This document shows positions 36,640 through 47,611 of a DNA stretch of 64,000 nt, in pieces (the first letter of the stretch is position 1; each line of letters opens with the position of its first letter). A program made the translations under genes and the position numbers. The notes under the pieces were generated by a model that was not told the origin of the DNA, made no database searches, and saw nothing but the letters and a program-made list of their open reading frames with translations. The stretch spans positions 103,001,340-103,065,339 of the forward strand of contig OY740772.1 in NCBI GenBank assembly GCA_963513935.1, read 5' to 3'. The DNA is from Aphrophora alni (lineage: Eukaryota; Arthropoda; Insecta; Hemiptera; Aphrophoridae).

Positions 36640-38200
36640 CTGTGGAAATTAAAACTATTATTTTGGATTTTAAATTATGTAATCTAATTAAATTCGCCTA
36701 ATAGGTTGTGATAAGACACAGTTAAAGGACAAACGTGTTTCATGAGTATCTCCAAGTAATACAGTTTTTCAGTCTTTTTATTATTCCCTCTAAAAGAAGT
36801 TCACCCTTATTAAATGTACGCAATTTCGCATCCTTTCCTTATTAAAAAAAACGATATGAGGTTGCTATCCTTCACACTAAGTAACATAAATCCGACCTAG
36901 TTAAATTTATTAATAATCGAATATTCTGTCTACAAAAATACAGAGATATAAAACAAATCATTTATCTCAACGTCAAAGCTCGATATCACCCCAGTCTAAA
37001 TATTATATCATAAATTTCATCGAAGGGGAGGAAAGAATCTTGAAAGAATTTCATTTAAGAGATAACATTTATTTGTAAATTCTTTATATTTATAAATACA
37101 ATTGCTGTTGGAGTTTTAAAAACGTGTGTGTAGTAAACATAATTTACATGTAATTTTCACGTTTAGATGACTTTGTTATAATAGAGTTAAATAAAACATA
37201 ACAACTTTTGGTTGAGGAGGAGGAGGGGATAATTTCATTGCTTAAATCGCATCTCAAGGACATTTTCAATTTACCCCAAAAAATTGTATCTACTCGTATT
37301 ATACGAGGTAAGGTAAGGTTTCTATATATTTCTTTTTGAAGTTAAATGGTGTCAGATATATATTCAAAAATGAATACGTATTATATAAAAGAAATCAAAT
37401 GAAATAAGTTACAGCAATACAGAACAGTTTCAAATTGCATTAAGCACACGTGTAAGACACTATCAAACTAAAGGAGTTCCGAATTTTTAAAATTGTTTGG
37501 AAGGTGTCGTAAGATCCTTATTTCAAATAATTTATACCAAAGGAGTTTGGATTTTTTGAAACCTAGCGTTAGTTACAAAGAATTGATTTAAAGAAGAGTT
37601 TTCAAGCGTCTCCCCATTTTATTTAATCATTTCAAATCAGCTTTGGAATTCCTAGGTTGATATTCGCGGGGTTTTTTCTGATTGGACGTTCCTTTTTGCA
37701 ATTATTGTGCATTTTAACTTGAAACTTTTTCAAGTTTAAAGATGCCGGGTTCTCAGAGTTTCCTGTATAGTTTGCTAATTTCCTTGGCAACTTCAAATTG
37801 AATAACCGTAGTGTTTTACACGTGTGTTTATTGTAATTAGAAACTGTTTCGCATTTCTGTAAATTAGTTTGCATTAATGTTGTAATAACAAATTTACATT
37901 TTTAAATATATCTCTGACAGTGGTCAATTCAGTGAGTTGTTACATATTCTCAAATTTTACCCACCCCTATTTTGAACAAGTCACTACAGATATAATATAT
38001 TCAAATGAATTTTAATGAGATAGGACGAGATGCGTCTTACGAACCATGTAAAAATATTTAAACCTTACCTAAAATACGTTTTTCTAAATACGTTTAAGGC
38101 TTTGTAGAGCCACTAAAAGAGGCCGTACATGTTTTAATTTTCTTTTAAATTGTAGCTTTAATCTGGTGTATGACATTTGTAGAGTGCTCTACATTACAAA
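36640..38200. repeat. Paralogous segment A1
   Basis: Collinear with 41,880-43,400 over many blocks: cagttaaaggacaaacgtg, aaatgtacgcaatttcg, ttattaataatc..aatattctgtctac, caacgtcaaagctcgatatc, aatttcatcgaagg, tcttgaaagaatttcatt, ggttg..aggaggagg, tcaattcagtgagttgttac and attttcttttaaattgt. Sequence between about 37,260 and 37,900 has no counterpart there. At 37,921-37,938 it holds a single copy of the unit that is expanded to 21 copies in segment A2. Confidence 0.8.
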
Positions 38201-39000
38201 CGTGTGGGACCTATTTTAATCAAATTTGTTATGTAGGAATATTTTGGCCATATCTGAGGACTTTTATTAATTTGCTGTATCTAAATATTTTGGAGGTACA
38301 TTGCATAAGTCGAAAACATTGCTTTGAACCACTTGGTTAAAACAAAATCTAAAATAAAGACCACTACCGCTAGAATAATCTAATAATGTCAGGGTCGGAA
38401 GAGAATCAGTTCCTATTACCTGATAGGAAAGATGAATATAGGAATCTAACCTAAAACTACATAATAAAATGTGTAGATCAAGTAGATTTATTGGGATTGA
38501 CCCCCCAGTATTCACTATAGGGAGTCTCTCAGAGTAATTTGCTGTTAAAGAAGCTATTTATATATAAAGTATTATGGGTATTTTACAATAGAAACGATAA
38601 CAATGCAACTCATCTGACTCAACAGAGAACAAAGAGCCGAGAGTGCAGTTCCACATTAGAAGATCAAAGGTCAACCTGAATTGTTATTTTACTCTCTTGC
38701 ATATAAAGTATAGGAGAAAGTCATGTCATTAGTTCCTCTAAATACAAAAAAAAAATGGGTTTTGGGAATGATGTCTATCCGTCAATTTTCTATTAAATTG
38801 TAGCTTGTACCTGGCTTATGTCGTCTATACAATGCTCTACTGTCCAAACAAGTGGACCTATTTTTATAAAATTTGGTATGTAGGCATATTTTGACCTTAT
38901 GGAGGGACTTTTTTTTTCATTTGTTCAAAAACTCAAAATTTGAAAATGCATACCATAAATCAAAAAACAAATTCCTATTTTCACAAAGGCTAATATTTTG
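38201..39000. other. Noncoding stretch with an internal duplication and an R2 copy
   Basis: 38,150-38,290 and 38,800-38,950 are diverged copies of each other (tgtagagtgctctac / tatacaatgctctac; aaatttgttatgtagg / aaatttggtatgtagg). An R2 copy on minus lies at 38,380-38,520. No gene. Confidence 0.6.
38380..38520 (-). repeat. R2 dispersed repeat copy
   Basis: Reverse orientation: taatgtcagggtcgga, attacctgataggaaagatg, gaatctaacctaaaactaca and tgtagatcaagtagattta. Confidence 0.75.
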
Positions 39001-39039
39001 ATCAAATTTTGCTCAAATGTAGAGTAAGTAAAAAGAAAA

Positions 39040-39560
39040 TTTTGTTTTGGAAGTCGGCAAAAGTTTCTCTGCAGCATGTGGAGTAGTTAGACCGAGACAC
39101 CAATTTGCATAATAAGTGAAAACACTAATGGATCGGGAAATTAAACGGTCCCGTTTTTATTAGTTTAACAGTCTAGTAATTATTAGATAGTAAAATAACA
39201 AAAACCTTTTTAGAATGCATAGAGTTTTTGCAATTTTTTTGCTAAATTAACTTTTGTTGTCAAAGTATTTAAAGTTAATTTAACCATGCAATCTTAAGTG
39301 AAATGTTAACTTTGAACATTTAGGCCTAGTAGGAAGTTTCGGAAAACGGCACTTGTTTAACTCCTAAGTGGAGCATAGGAGTTCCACAAATATTCTTTAT
39401 CCACGTTTTTAACCTTTGCCTGGATCGTTCCTTGTAAGCTATGAAATTTTCTTAGTTCTCTTTCGACTTGGCATTTTGGTCCTCTCCCTCGGGTTTCCAC
39501 TTTATAGTATTCTTTGAAATATTGTCCTGTGACCGATCTCACCCCAATTCTTAAGTAGGG
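39040..39560. repeat. Paralogous segment C1
   Basis: Collinear with 48,100-48,580 (C2) and 54,050-54,560 (C3): gtggagtagttagaccgaga, cactaatggatcggg, ttttgttgtcaaagtattta, gcaatcttaagtgaaa, actcctaagtggag and ttctttgaaatattgtc. On the minus strand all three keep traces of one reading frame with a QYFKE-type block (39,357-39,542 here). Confidence 0.8.
39357..39542 (-). pseudogene. Unrecognised coding-like remnant in segment C1
   Basis: A 61-codon open stretch containing GQYFKEYYKVETRGR and ending in KEYLWNSYAPL. Equivalent minus-strand translations exist in C2 (RQYFKEHVRSGTHKGEK, about 48,500-48,600) and C3 (QCLKEEWYQEKSRI, about 54,440-54,540; then NMDEEHFWSS). Three diverged copies sharing a frame suggest descent from a protein-coding element or gene. 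The VP.REE-like wording near it in C3 resembles the segment before RNase H in some LINEs. I do not know its identity. Confidence 0.4.
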
Positions 39561-39599
39561 TTAAAATTCCAGCCTCGGTTTTGTTTCTCAGCTACGTGC

Positions 39600-40440
39600 A
39601 CTTATTCCTTTTCAATCCAATATTACGTTTTTTTTTTAAAAACCATGAGATACTTCAGATGATGTAATCAGTTTTCTGCTCAAAGTTGGGCAGTGAAACA
39701 TTATGTACTGGGTTGTCGCCTCCGCTTCATCACATTCCATACCCAGAAGGTCTGGTACATGAACAGCATTCTGTGTAGGTCGCTATGGAACATCCAGTGC
39801 CCAGTTAACAATCTATCAACTTCTTATAGGTCTGTTCTGATCCTTCTAAAGGTTCCTATGTATTGAGTCTCGAAAGGACCCTTGAGCATCCTCTTTGATT
39901 GTATACTGCTTTCGGTTATCTCCTAATTCTTCCGATGATCCTTCAAGACCACACGCAGGTTCTGAACCGATGAAGGACGATTCTGCTCCCGATTTAGCGG
40001 ACCTGTCTGCCGCCACATTATCACCACTACACATATGTCCTGTGACGTACGAAAGATTTACGTTGTTGATTTTTGCCATGGTTTTGAGGGCAGTATGACA
40101 AGTATCTTGGAGGTATAGTTGTGTTTAGCACAAGAAAGAAATTCTTCCCAGTTATCGGTCTTTCCTTCACACCCTCAACCAATATTCTTCCTCCACATTC
40201 AGTCAGAGCAAATACTTCAGCTTCGAAGACAGTTGTCAGCTTTCTCAGGCTTAATCTGACACTCTCCCTGGGTCTGACCTAGTAAACACCTGAAGCCTCC
40301 TCATCCGTGAGAGATTTTAAATCCGTCCGTGTACCAAGTCATTGAATTCCTCATGTGGTTCCTCGTGGGTACCACTCTAATCAGTGTCTTGTTTCTTCCT
40401 AAAGATGTGATCGATCTAACCCAAAGTCAACCAATTTTTC
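39600..40440 (-). pseudogene. Remnant of an RNase H-bearing non-LTR retrotransposon
   Basis: Minus-strand translation, with frame changes, gives in order: LGRNKTLIRVVPTRNH (about 40,420-40,370); the RNase H start TWYTDGFK with its catalytic D (about 40,335); KLTTVFEAEVFALTECGGR with the catalytic E (about 40,230); SGDNVAADRSAKSG with the late D (about 40,010); FIGSEPACGL, the post-RNase H motif; LTGHWMFHSDLHRM (about 39,800); and MECDEAEATTQYIMFHCPTL, the terminal zinc-finger-like segment (about 39,730-39,680). The second RNase H aspartate is lost, and stops occur (for example just after EASGVY). The RT part is absent. RNase H would remove the RNA template during integration; this copy is dead. 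Confidence 0.85.
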
Positions 40441-40739
40441 TGTTAACTTAGAAAAATTTCATTGGCTAAAACTCTGAAGCACTATAGTCCCATAATATTA
40501 CAGAGACATTTATGTAAAAGTTTTTGACTTTAAAATGGCGATGGTCAGTTTCCGTGTTTTATATCTGTATATTAATGGAATTAGAAATTCTTAGTTTCAC
40601 CTTCCTCTGTATTGAAGAAGATTCTTTACATCTTATCCTACCGAGGTAAAAAAGTCCGCGACTTGTTCAATATCTATTACCAATGATAAGACTACTATAG
40701 TTACAATGGTTGATTCGCTTTTATTTTTATTTTTTAAAG

Positions 40740-41100
40740 TATATCTTCAATTCCAAATTGGCATCAATGAATTTGCCATCGTCTGTCTCTAGCTTTTATC
40801 TTCCAGTTCCGAATTCTTATTCAAAGTAACTTTCCACTTCATCTAGCCATTCTTTCCTCGGTAATTCGACATTTCTTTTACCATTAGGGTACACCATTTA
40901 CCAGCATCTTCACTATCCTGACCTCCTTTATCATCTGCCCCAATCAAAGAGTCTTTTCGTTTAAATGATTGAAGTTTGTACACGGCATTGCTAATTCCAC
41001 ATTTATTCTTATCTTCCTCACATACTGCGCTATAAATATTCCTCAAAATCTTCTCCTTCCAGATTTCCAGCGTCTCTTTTCGTTTGCGTCGACGCTTTTC
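40740..41100 (-). pseudogene. Remnant of a LINE ORF2 C terminus of the RTE/CR1-like kind
   Basis: Minus-strand frames give ETLEIWKEKILRNIYSAVCEE (about 41,075-41,015), then NAVYKLQSF, then MVYPNGKRNVELPRKEWLDEVESYFE (split over frames, about 40,895-40,815), then RNWKIKARDRRWQI (about 40,810-40,765). The sequence order VLR.IYG..., GRP..RW.DEV..DL, NW..KA.DR..W is the common C terminus of several LINE ORF2 proteins. Frame changes and stops show it is decayed. Only this end is present, as expected from a 5'-truncated insertion. The clade cannot be fixed from this fragment. Confidence 0.7.
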
Positions 41101-41879
41101 TAATAAGGTAAAAACAAATGGTTTAACATTATTTGTATTGAAGACAATTGCGTCATCTTACTGAGACCATTTGGTGGGTGTATTAAATCCTAACTCAATA
41201 TCGTATCTATTTCCTAAATTATAATTTGTATCGAAAACATCAAAATGACAGATAGACGAAAAACTGTATACAATATTCGAACTATCCAATAAACTTTTTA
41301 CTTTATTTTGTCCAGTAGAAGACGTCCTGAAAATTTCTTCGTTTCTTCAAGAATCACCCCGTGTGAAACCAAATTCTCTAGGTTGGAAAGATATCAATTA
41401 CATTCATAAAATTCCTATTTATGATGTATTTTCAATTTTATTTTTAAATTTAAATCTGCTCTCATACAATTTTGATTCAAGTGTAATATGCGATTGTACC
41501 TATAGAACTAAATTATTTTCTACGATCAAAAGGTATGAACAGATTTTAATCAAATTGGTATGTGCGAATAGTTTGGCCTTTTCTCGTGACGTACTTTTTG
41601 ATAACGCAAAATTTGGCTGTAAAGAAATAACCGTAAAACTGTTCTAACTATCAAATGACATAGCGTACCCTCTGAAGCCCAAATAAAATGAGTTCCATCT
41701 CACCAGAAACGCTGGTTAGTTAATTTTCGTTAAAACACCATAAATCAGGTCATGAAAATAATTTCTTAAAATCAGTTTCAATAATTTCGTTCAAAATGAA
41801 AGTGAAATGTGAAGATTATTAACCAAAGACACCATGAAAAATCACAATCAAACCATATACGGTTTAAGAATAATTCACA
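41101..41879. other. Noncoding stretch
   Basis: Part (41,440-41,600) is paralogous to 35,100-35,180 and to the 38,200 region. The 94-codon frame at 41,363-41,647 covers this repeat and has no recognisable domain. Confidence 0.5.
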
Positions 41880-43400
41880 AAAGAATGTCAAAATTGAAAC
41901 TATTTATAGTATTATAAATTATTTAATTAAATTCATCTATTAAATGATGAACAGACACTGACTAACAAAATTACAGTGATTCAGTTAAAGGACGAACGTA
42001 TTTCCACGTAATAAAGTTTTTCAGTCTCCTTATTATCTTGCTTAAAAGAACTTCACGCTTTTAAAATGTACGCAATTTCGTATCCTTCCTTTATTAACAA
42101 AAAAACGAGACTAGATTGTTACCCTTCCCAGTAAGCAACGTAAATTCGAACAAATCTTAACCCAACCTAGTTACATTTATTAATAATCTAATATTCTGTC
42201 TACATAAATTCAGAGACACAAAACAAGTCATTATAGCTCAACGTCAAAGCTCGATATCAACCCTGTCTAAATGTAATATCTTATTAAATTTCATCGAAGG
42301 TGAGGTAATAATCTTGAAAGAATTTCATTAAGTAGATAATATTTATTTGTAAATACTGTATATTTATAAATACAATTGTTGCTGCTGTTTTAAAAGTGTG
42401 TATATACGAGTAGGCATAACTTATATATATAACATTTAGATGCAATTTATTTTATAGCAGAGTAAAATAACACATTATAATAACTATTGGTTGCAGGAGG
42501 AGGAGGGGGGTAATTTTATTGAAGTTTATTGGTCAATTCAGTGGGTTTTTTATTGAAGTTTATTGGTCAATTCAGTGGGGTTTTTTATTGAAGTTTATTG
42601 GTCAATTCAGTGAGTTTTTTATTGAAGTTTATTGGTCAATTCAGTGGGTTTTTTATTGAAGTTTATTGATCAATTCAGTGGGTTTTTATTGAAGTTTATT
42701 GGTCAATTCAGTGGGTTTTTATTGAAGTTTATTGATCAATTCAGTGAGTTTTTTATTGAAGTTTATTGGTCAATTCAGTGGGTTTTTATTGAAGTTTATT
42801 GGTCAATTCAGTGGGTTTTTTATTGAAGTTTATTGGTCAATTCAGTGGGTTTTTTATTGAAGTTTATTGGTCAATTCAGTGAGTTTTTTATTGAAGTTTA
42901 TTGGTCAATTCAGTAGGTTTTTTATTGAAGTTTATTGGTCAATTCAGTGGGTTTTTTATTGAAGTTTATTGGTCAATTCAGTGAGTTTTTTATTGAAGTT
43001 TATTGGTCAATTCAGTGGGTTTTTTATTGAAGTTTATTGATCAATTCAGTGGGTTTTTATTGAAGTTTATTGGTCAATTCAGTGGGTTTTTTATTGACGT
43101 TTATTGATCTATTCAGTGGGTTTTTTATTGACGTTTATTGATCTATTCAGTGGGTTTTTATTGAAGTCTATTGGTCAATTCAGTGGGTTTTTTATTGAAG
43201 TTTATTGGTCAATTCAGTGGGTTGTTACATATCCTCAAACGATTTCAATGAGACTGTAAGGAAAAGATCTATTTAATAAGTACGTAAAATTTCAGATAAA
43301 ACAAAATTTAAACTAAATCTAAAATACATTGTTTTCTAAATACGTGTGTTACCTAGTGTAAATACGCCGAAATATCGTACTGATTTAAATTTTCTTTTAA
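41880..43400. repeat. Paralogous segment A2
   Basis: Counterpart of A1 (36,640-38,200), with matching block order. It differs by the expanded minisatellite at 42,521-43,224 and by lacking the stretch equivalent to about 37,260-37,900. Confidence 0.8.
42521..43224. repeat. Minisatellite, 33-35 bp unit, 21 copies
   Basis: Unit landmarks: gaagtttattggtcaattc, then agtgggttttttatt. Variants are cagtgagt, tgatcaattc, a length change in the T run (5 or 6 T), and two adjacent units with gacgtttattgatctattc. The last unit runs directly into gttgttacatatcctcaaa, the same flank that follows the single unit at 37,921 in segment A1. The 64-codon frame at 42,632-42,826 is only a reading through the array. 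Confidence 0.97.
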
Positions 43401-43700
43401 ATTGTTGTTTATTAGAAATAGTTTACGATGGAAAAGAAATACAATTTTTAAATTGAATTTTTGTAAATACTTCGTTATTATTTACCCAAATGTCTGAATA
43501 TTATTTCTTATTAAATTTTATCGAAAGGAAAGAAAGAATTTTTCATTTAACTGACATCATTCATTTCTAAAAATATTTACACTAACGTAGATTTCGTTTT
43601 AAACCGTTCAAACTGCGTGAGTATGAATGTAATGGTTATATTATAATACAAGAGTTTTCATGTAAAACTCTTGTATTAGCGAAATCACAGATTTAATGGA
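43401..43700. other. Noncoding stretch with a small hairpin
   Basis: 43,485-43,560 is a diverged internal relative of the 42,280-42,350 block (ttaaattttatcgaaagg..ttcatttaa). 43,645-43,677 is a hairpin: aatacaagagtttt, a 4-5 base loop, then the reverse complement. Confidence 0.65.
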
Positions 43701-44376
43701 CATATATTTTGTAAGCTATAAATGATAAATGTTCTTAGACAGACGGTTTATGTCCGTCCTGTAAACTATAAATATTGTTGGCAGACTGTTTATGTTCGTA
43801 ATTGTAGATAGTTGGGGGGAGGGGAGGTGTGGTGTTGGAAGGGCGTTTGACAGTGTAAATTTGGATTGCAAAAGAGAAAGAACGTTGAAATCGATTTCTA
43901 GAAAATAACAGGATTTAAAAAAGTATTTTGAAATATTATCAGATATTAATATGTCATTCTTAAAAAAAAAAAATCGGTATTGAGGCTGTTATAAAATAGG
44001 TCGAAATTATTAAATGTTTAAAATTAATGATCCAAATTTGTGGTAAGCAACGAAAATATCAAGTTAATAAAATGTAAGGTTAAAGATTATTATGCAAAAA
44101 CAAAAATGACTCACAGCCAACCTTAAAATCCTTGTTTTAAATCCCTGTGGAGACAATCCAAACGAGTTTAGATCCTTATTTTACATATTTCTTAACACAG
44201 CATCCGTTTTCACTTTTTGATTGACAACTATCGAACTTATATTTTTTGGTGACGATTACATTTACATCGTTTTTATTTTTGCGGATTAGTGAGTGAGAAA
44301 GTTTGTGCAATTTGTTTTGCACTATCAAGTTCAATGACAAAATTAATAATTTTGTGTGTGAAATCGTATTACTGAA

Positions 44377-44531
44377 TGTATATTTGTACATAAATATAAA
44401 CTTCATAGCTTACAAACTTAGACTACTAAAACACACAACTGTCAGATGTAATACACAAGGGATATTTCTCAATTCCACCCGTCAATCCGTTTGATATGTT
44501 TATTCAAATAAAACAGTACAAACAAATGAAT
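44377..44531. repeat. 155 bp unusually conserved block in segment B1
   Basis: Aligns to 52,519-52,673 without indels and with 4 mismatches by eye (about 97% identity), while sequence on either side is clearly more diverged and carries indels. It contains an AATAAA hexamer near 44,506-44,511. Confidence 0.9.
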
Positions 44532-44765
44532 AGCATTGTTTTATTTTACAGAGTTCAATCGAATTTCGAACAACCTGTTTGATGCAATGTATGTGTATTC
44601 ATAATCTGCATAATTTATAGCCTTTAATTTGCGTTAATAGTTTGTAGAAAGCATTATAGAGTTTTCACACAAGTGTATCATTGTTTTTGTTGAAGGGTTT
44701 AAAGTCATTGAATAATTTTTCTTTTGTTTAATTAAGGGTGAAAAAACATGATATTATAGTTTTAA

Positions 44766-44870
<105 letters not shown>

Positions 44871-45330
44871 AATTACAACTTGAAAATATATCAAATCAAA
44901 CAATGACACAAACAAAGTCAGGACAAAGTTCATTTTTGGTAAAAAAAAAAGAAGAAAAAAAGAAGTTTTTTAAATTCGGAACAGTTATTTACTCGTGATT
45001 TTAATTACACTCCGGTTTGGGCCACTTATCTACAGATTTTCCTAAAATTTAAACAATTATCGGTGTATAATTTTGTTAATTCGTATTTTATACACCTTCA
45101 TAACAATTGTTTTTACCGATTTTTTTGAATAGATGGAGACCAATACGGTTTGTTTTGGACACTTAAGGAGTACAATTTATACCAATTTGAGAAAATCGCA
45201 ATTTTGTGTTTTTGTCTAATAACACGTTCCCCAAGTTTGAATTACTAGAAAAAGTCCCAACATATGACCAAAATATCACTACATACTAAATTTCATTAAA
45301 ATAGTTATAGAACAATGATTAAAGATTTTT

Positions 45331-46184
45331 ACTGGACCTAAAACCTCTAAACACGAAATGTAGTGGAAAGTTAGGTTTTAGGGTTACTTCAATGGAGAGG
45401 GGGGGAGTCTGACACTTCAGCTCACCCCTGGAGGGGTTAAAAATGGCCAAAACGATATACTTTTTGAATATCTCCAAAAACTAAGCAAGATATCAAAAAA
45501 AGTATAATACAAAAGTTGTAGCTGACTACATTTCCCATCAAAATAGTTCTTGATAACTTGTACGTCAGACGCACTGGGACAAAGATACGAGCGCTCAAAG
45601 GTATATTTACGAAAATAATAATAATAACAATAACTTTAGACCGATAAATATGAATATGTAAGTGTTTTTACATGTACTACAAAGTATTTGGATATAATTT
45701 TTTGCATGTAGGCTATATATTTATGCACACATATAAACACACTACAACTACAAAAACGTGTATTTCCACATTTTGCACATTTACATGCATATAATAACTA
45801 ATCCATGCACATAAATGACCATTTTTGGATTTACATAAATATAATATATATGCATGAAAATATTTCAACACATATTTGGTCATATATATGTGTATATACA
45901 TGTATACAACTAAAACGATTACGTTAAAAATTCAGTGGTCTAGTATACTTGTTAGGGTGGTAGAGCAATGGTCAGACCACATACTCCCGACGCCAGACAA
46001 AACATAGGTAGGCGTCGTCAGAGAGACACAATACTTAGTCATCCTTAAAGTTGATATTTCTGTGATAAAGTTTATCCGTATGTGAGAAAGTAAACCTTTC
46101 AAGTTGACATTTGGTTTTCATTGTCATGTACTTCATTTCTATTGTAAGTAATCCTTAACACTGTATATACAATTAACTGCAAAT
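45331..46184. other. Noncoding stretch, partly repeat
   Basis: 45,640-45,910 resembles 3,815-4,330, and 45,560-45,590 matches the reverse complement of 4,440-4,470. No gene. Confidence 0.55.
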
Positions 46185-46285
46185 ATACAATAATATTTCA
46201 AGTGACTCATTTGACTTTACGTTTAATTGCTGCAATTTTGAGTTTCCAAATTAATTACTGTTGCAGTAATTAAACGTAAAGTCAA
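46185..46285. repeat. Inverted repeat next to the SINE
   Basis: 46,211-46,235 (ttgactttacgtttaattgc...) and 46,261-46,285 (...taattaaacgtaaagtcaa) form arms of about 25 bp. The word atacaataatatttcaagt just before it (46,187-46,204) is the reverse complement of the start of the SINE body, so a broken inverted SINE fragment sits upstream. Confidence 0.75.
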
Positions 46286-46314
46286 GTGAAAAGTCTACGC
46301 CTTGTACTGGGAAG

Positions 46315-46490
46315 CGACTAGGATAGCTCAGTTGGTAGAGCATTGGCGCGTAAAGCCAAAGGTCCTGGGTTCGATTCCCAGTCTAGGTCGTATATTTTTT
46401 ACTTAAAATATGTATTGTAAATTCAATACTTGCTAGTAAAAACGTATAAGCGGAAAAATCAAATAATTAAAAAAAAATCAATGCAAATAT
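46315..46490 (+). mobile_element. tRNA-derived SINE, most complete copy
   Basis: A tRNA-like head (46,317-46,389) is followed by a body of about 100 bp (tatattttttacttaaaat..caatacttgctagtaaaaac..gcggaaaaatcaaataatta). The same body occurs in reverse at 30,942-31,064, directly attached to T-arm sequence, so head and body move together. It would be transcribed by RNA polymerase III and copied by a LINE reverse transcriptase. Confidence 0.85.
46317..46389 (+). ncRNA. tRNA-like head of the SINE with intact Pol III boxes
   Basis: The cloverleaf can be drawn: D stem gctc/gagc, anticodon stem ttggc/gccaa, T stem ctggg/cccag. The A box tagctcagttgg and the B box ggttcgattcc both fit the consensus. 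The 7-base loop gcgtaaa would place GTA (Tyr) as anticodon but lacks the usual T at position 33. The acceptor stem (actagga with tctaggt) has a mismatch and wobble pairs. No intron is present, although eukaryotic tRNA-Tyr genes normally have one. I therefore read it as a SINE head, not a working tRNA gene. Confidence 0.75.
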
Positions 46491-46504
46491 ACTCCGGGAC
46501 GGGA

Positions 46505-46665
46505 GTAGTAATCTAAGTGACCCTAATATACGCCATGTTGCTGATTAGATCCTCCTCTTTTTCATTTTTCCAATAAGGTCACTCTTGACACTATTAGGTT
46601 ATGCAAGGCAGAGGTGTCTTTATTTTATGTTTAGGCGATAATGACAGAGGTTTTTCACTTCTAAC
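46505..46665 (+). repeat. R2 dispersed repeat copy
   Basis: Ordered words: gattagatcctcctcttttt, catttttccaataaggtc, cactcttgaca and taggcgataatgacagagg, then ttcacttct. Confidence 0.7.
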
Positions 46666-47026
46666 AATTCACAATTCAACAAGATAATAAATAACGGTAA
46701 AATTAGGAGTTATTTAAATAAAAAGTACAAGGGAAATGCTGTTATTCGTACAAACACACAAAAAGACCCAGTTTCCACTGATTGCACCAACTCAACATGT
46801 GCAACCGTATTTGAAACGTGAGTGTACGTGGTTTAGCAAAGTACAGCAATCTCATTAGTTTGCAACACGTATTTTGCATAAATAGTGAAACTTTCTATAA
46901 CTCTTACGTGTTTGGTGTTGTAAACGAGTAAATGTGTTTTTTTCACGATATTTTGATTAATTATTTACACACGTAGTCATTATAGAATATGATTTTATAA
47001 CGTTGACGGCGTGTAACGCTAACCCT
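46666..47026. other. Noncoding stretch, nothing recognised
   Basis: AT-rich DNA without open frames of note or matches to the families listed here. Confidence 0.5.
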
Positions 47027-47611
47027 GTATACAGAAGTGTCCAAAAAGTATCAGAACGGAGTTATATTTTTTGAACCAATGCAGATTAAGCAATAAAACT
47101 AAGCACATCAATATATATATATATATATATTGATGTGCTTAGTTTTATACCTTAAAATCTACTTTTTGAAGCAGGTATCAATTTTACATCATATTATGGG
47201 AACGGCCCGCAAGGAGTCAGAAGAAAATCTTAAATAAGAGCATAGGTCGAGTTTTACATCATATTAAAGGTTTCTGCTTGTAGAATACAATGCCGCAAAT
47301 CCAATCTCAAAAGATTCACACTAAACAAAATGGTGGCGGTTTAAAATTACAATATTGGGCTTGGTGAAAATAGCTAATTTTTCTTTTTTTTGGTACGAGT
47401 TACATAGGTAAAACCACCGATAATCCACAATGGATGTAAGGAACTGTTTTTCTTGATAGTGAGTGAATTTCACCTCCAGTGGGAACAGTCTACGGCCAAG
47501 ACCAACTAACACATCAAATTTAATATTTAATTGCTAAGTTTTATTGCTTAATCTGCAATAGTTCAAACAATATAACGTCGTTCTGATACTTTTTGGACAT
47601 CCTGTATATGA
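47027..47611. mobile_element. Nonautonomous transposon with terminal inverted repeats of about 70 bp
   Basis: The left end tatacagaagtgtccaaaaa and the right end (reverse complement) tatacaggatgtccaaaaa are inverted copies. The match continues through gtatcagaacg, atgcagattaagcaataaaa and ctaagca, to about 47,104 on the left and 47,533 on the right. A TA dinucleotide at each outer end is compatible with Tc1/mariner-type insertion. A second palindrome with an (AT)n core is nested at about 47,092-47,148. A 63-codon minus frame (47,321-47,512) shows no transposase motif. Confidence 0.8.

Noticed and set aside
46317..46389. Functional tRNA-Tyr gene
   Set aside because: Acceptor-stem mismatch, no T at position 33, no intron and an attached repeat body shared with 30,942-31,064 point to a SINE.
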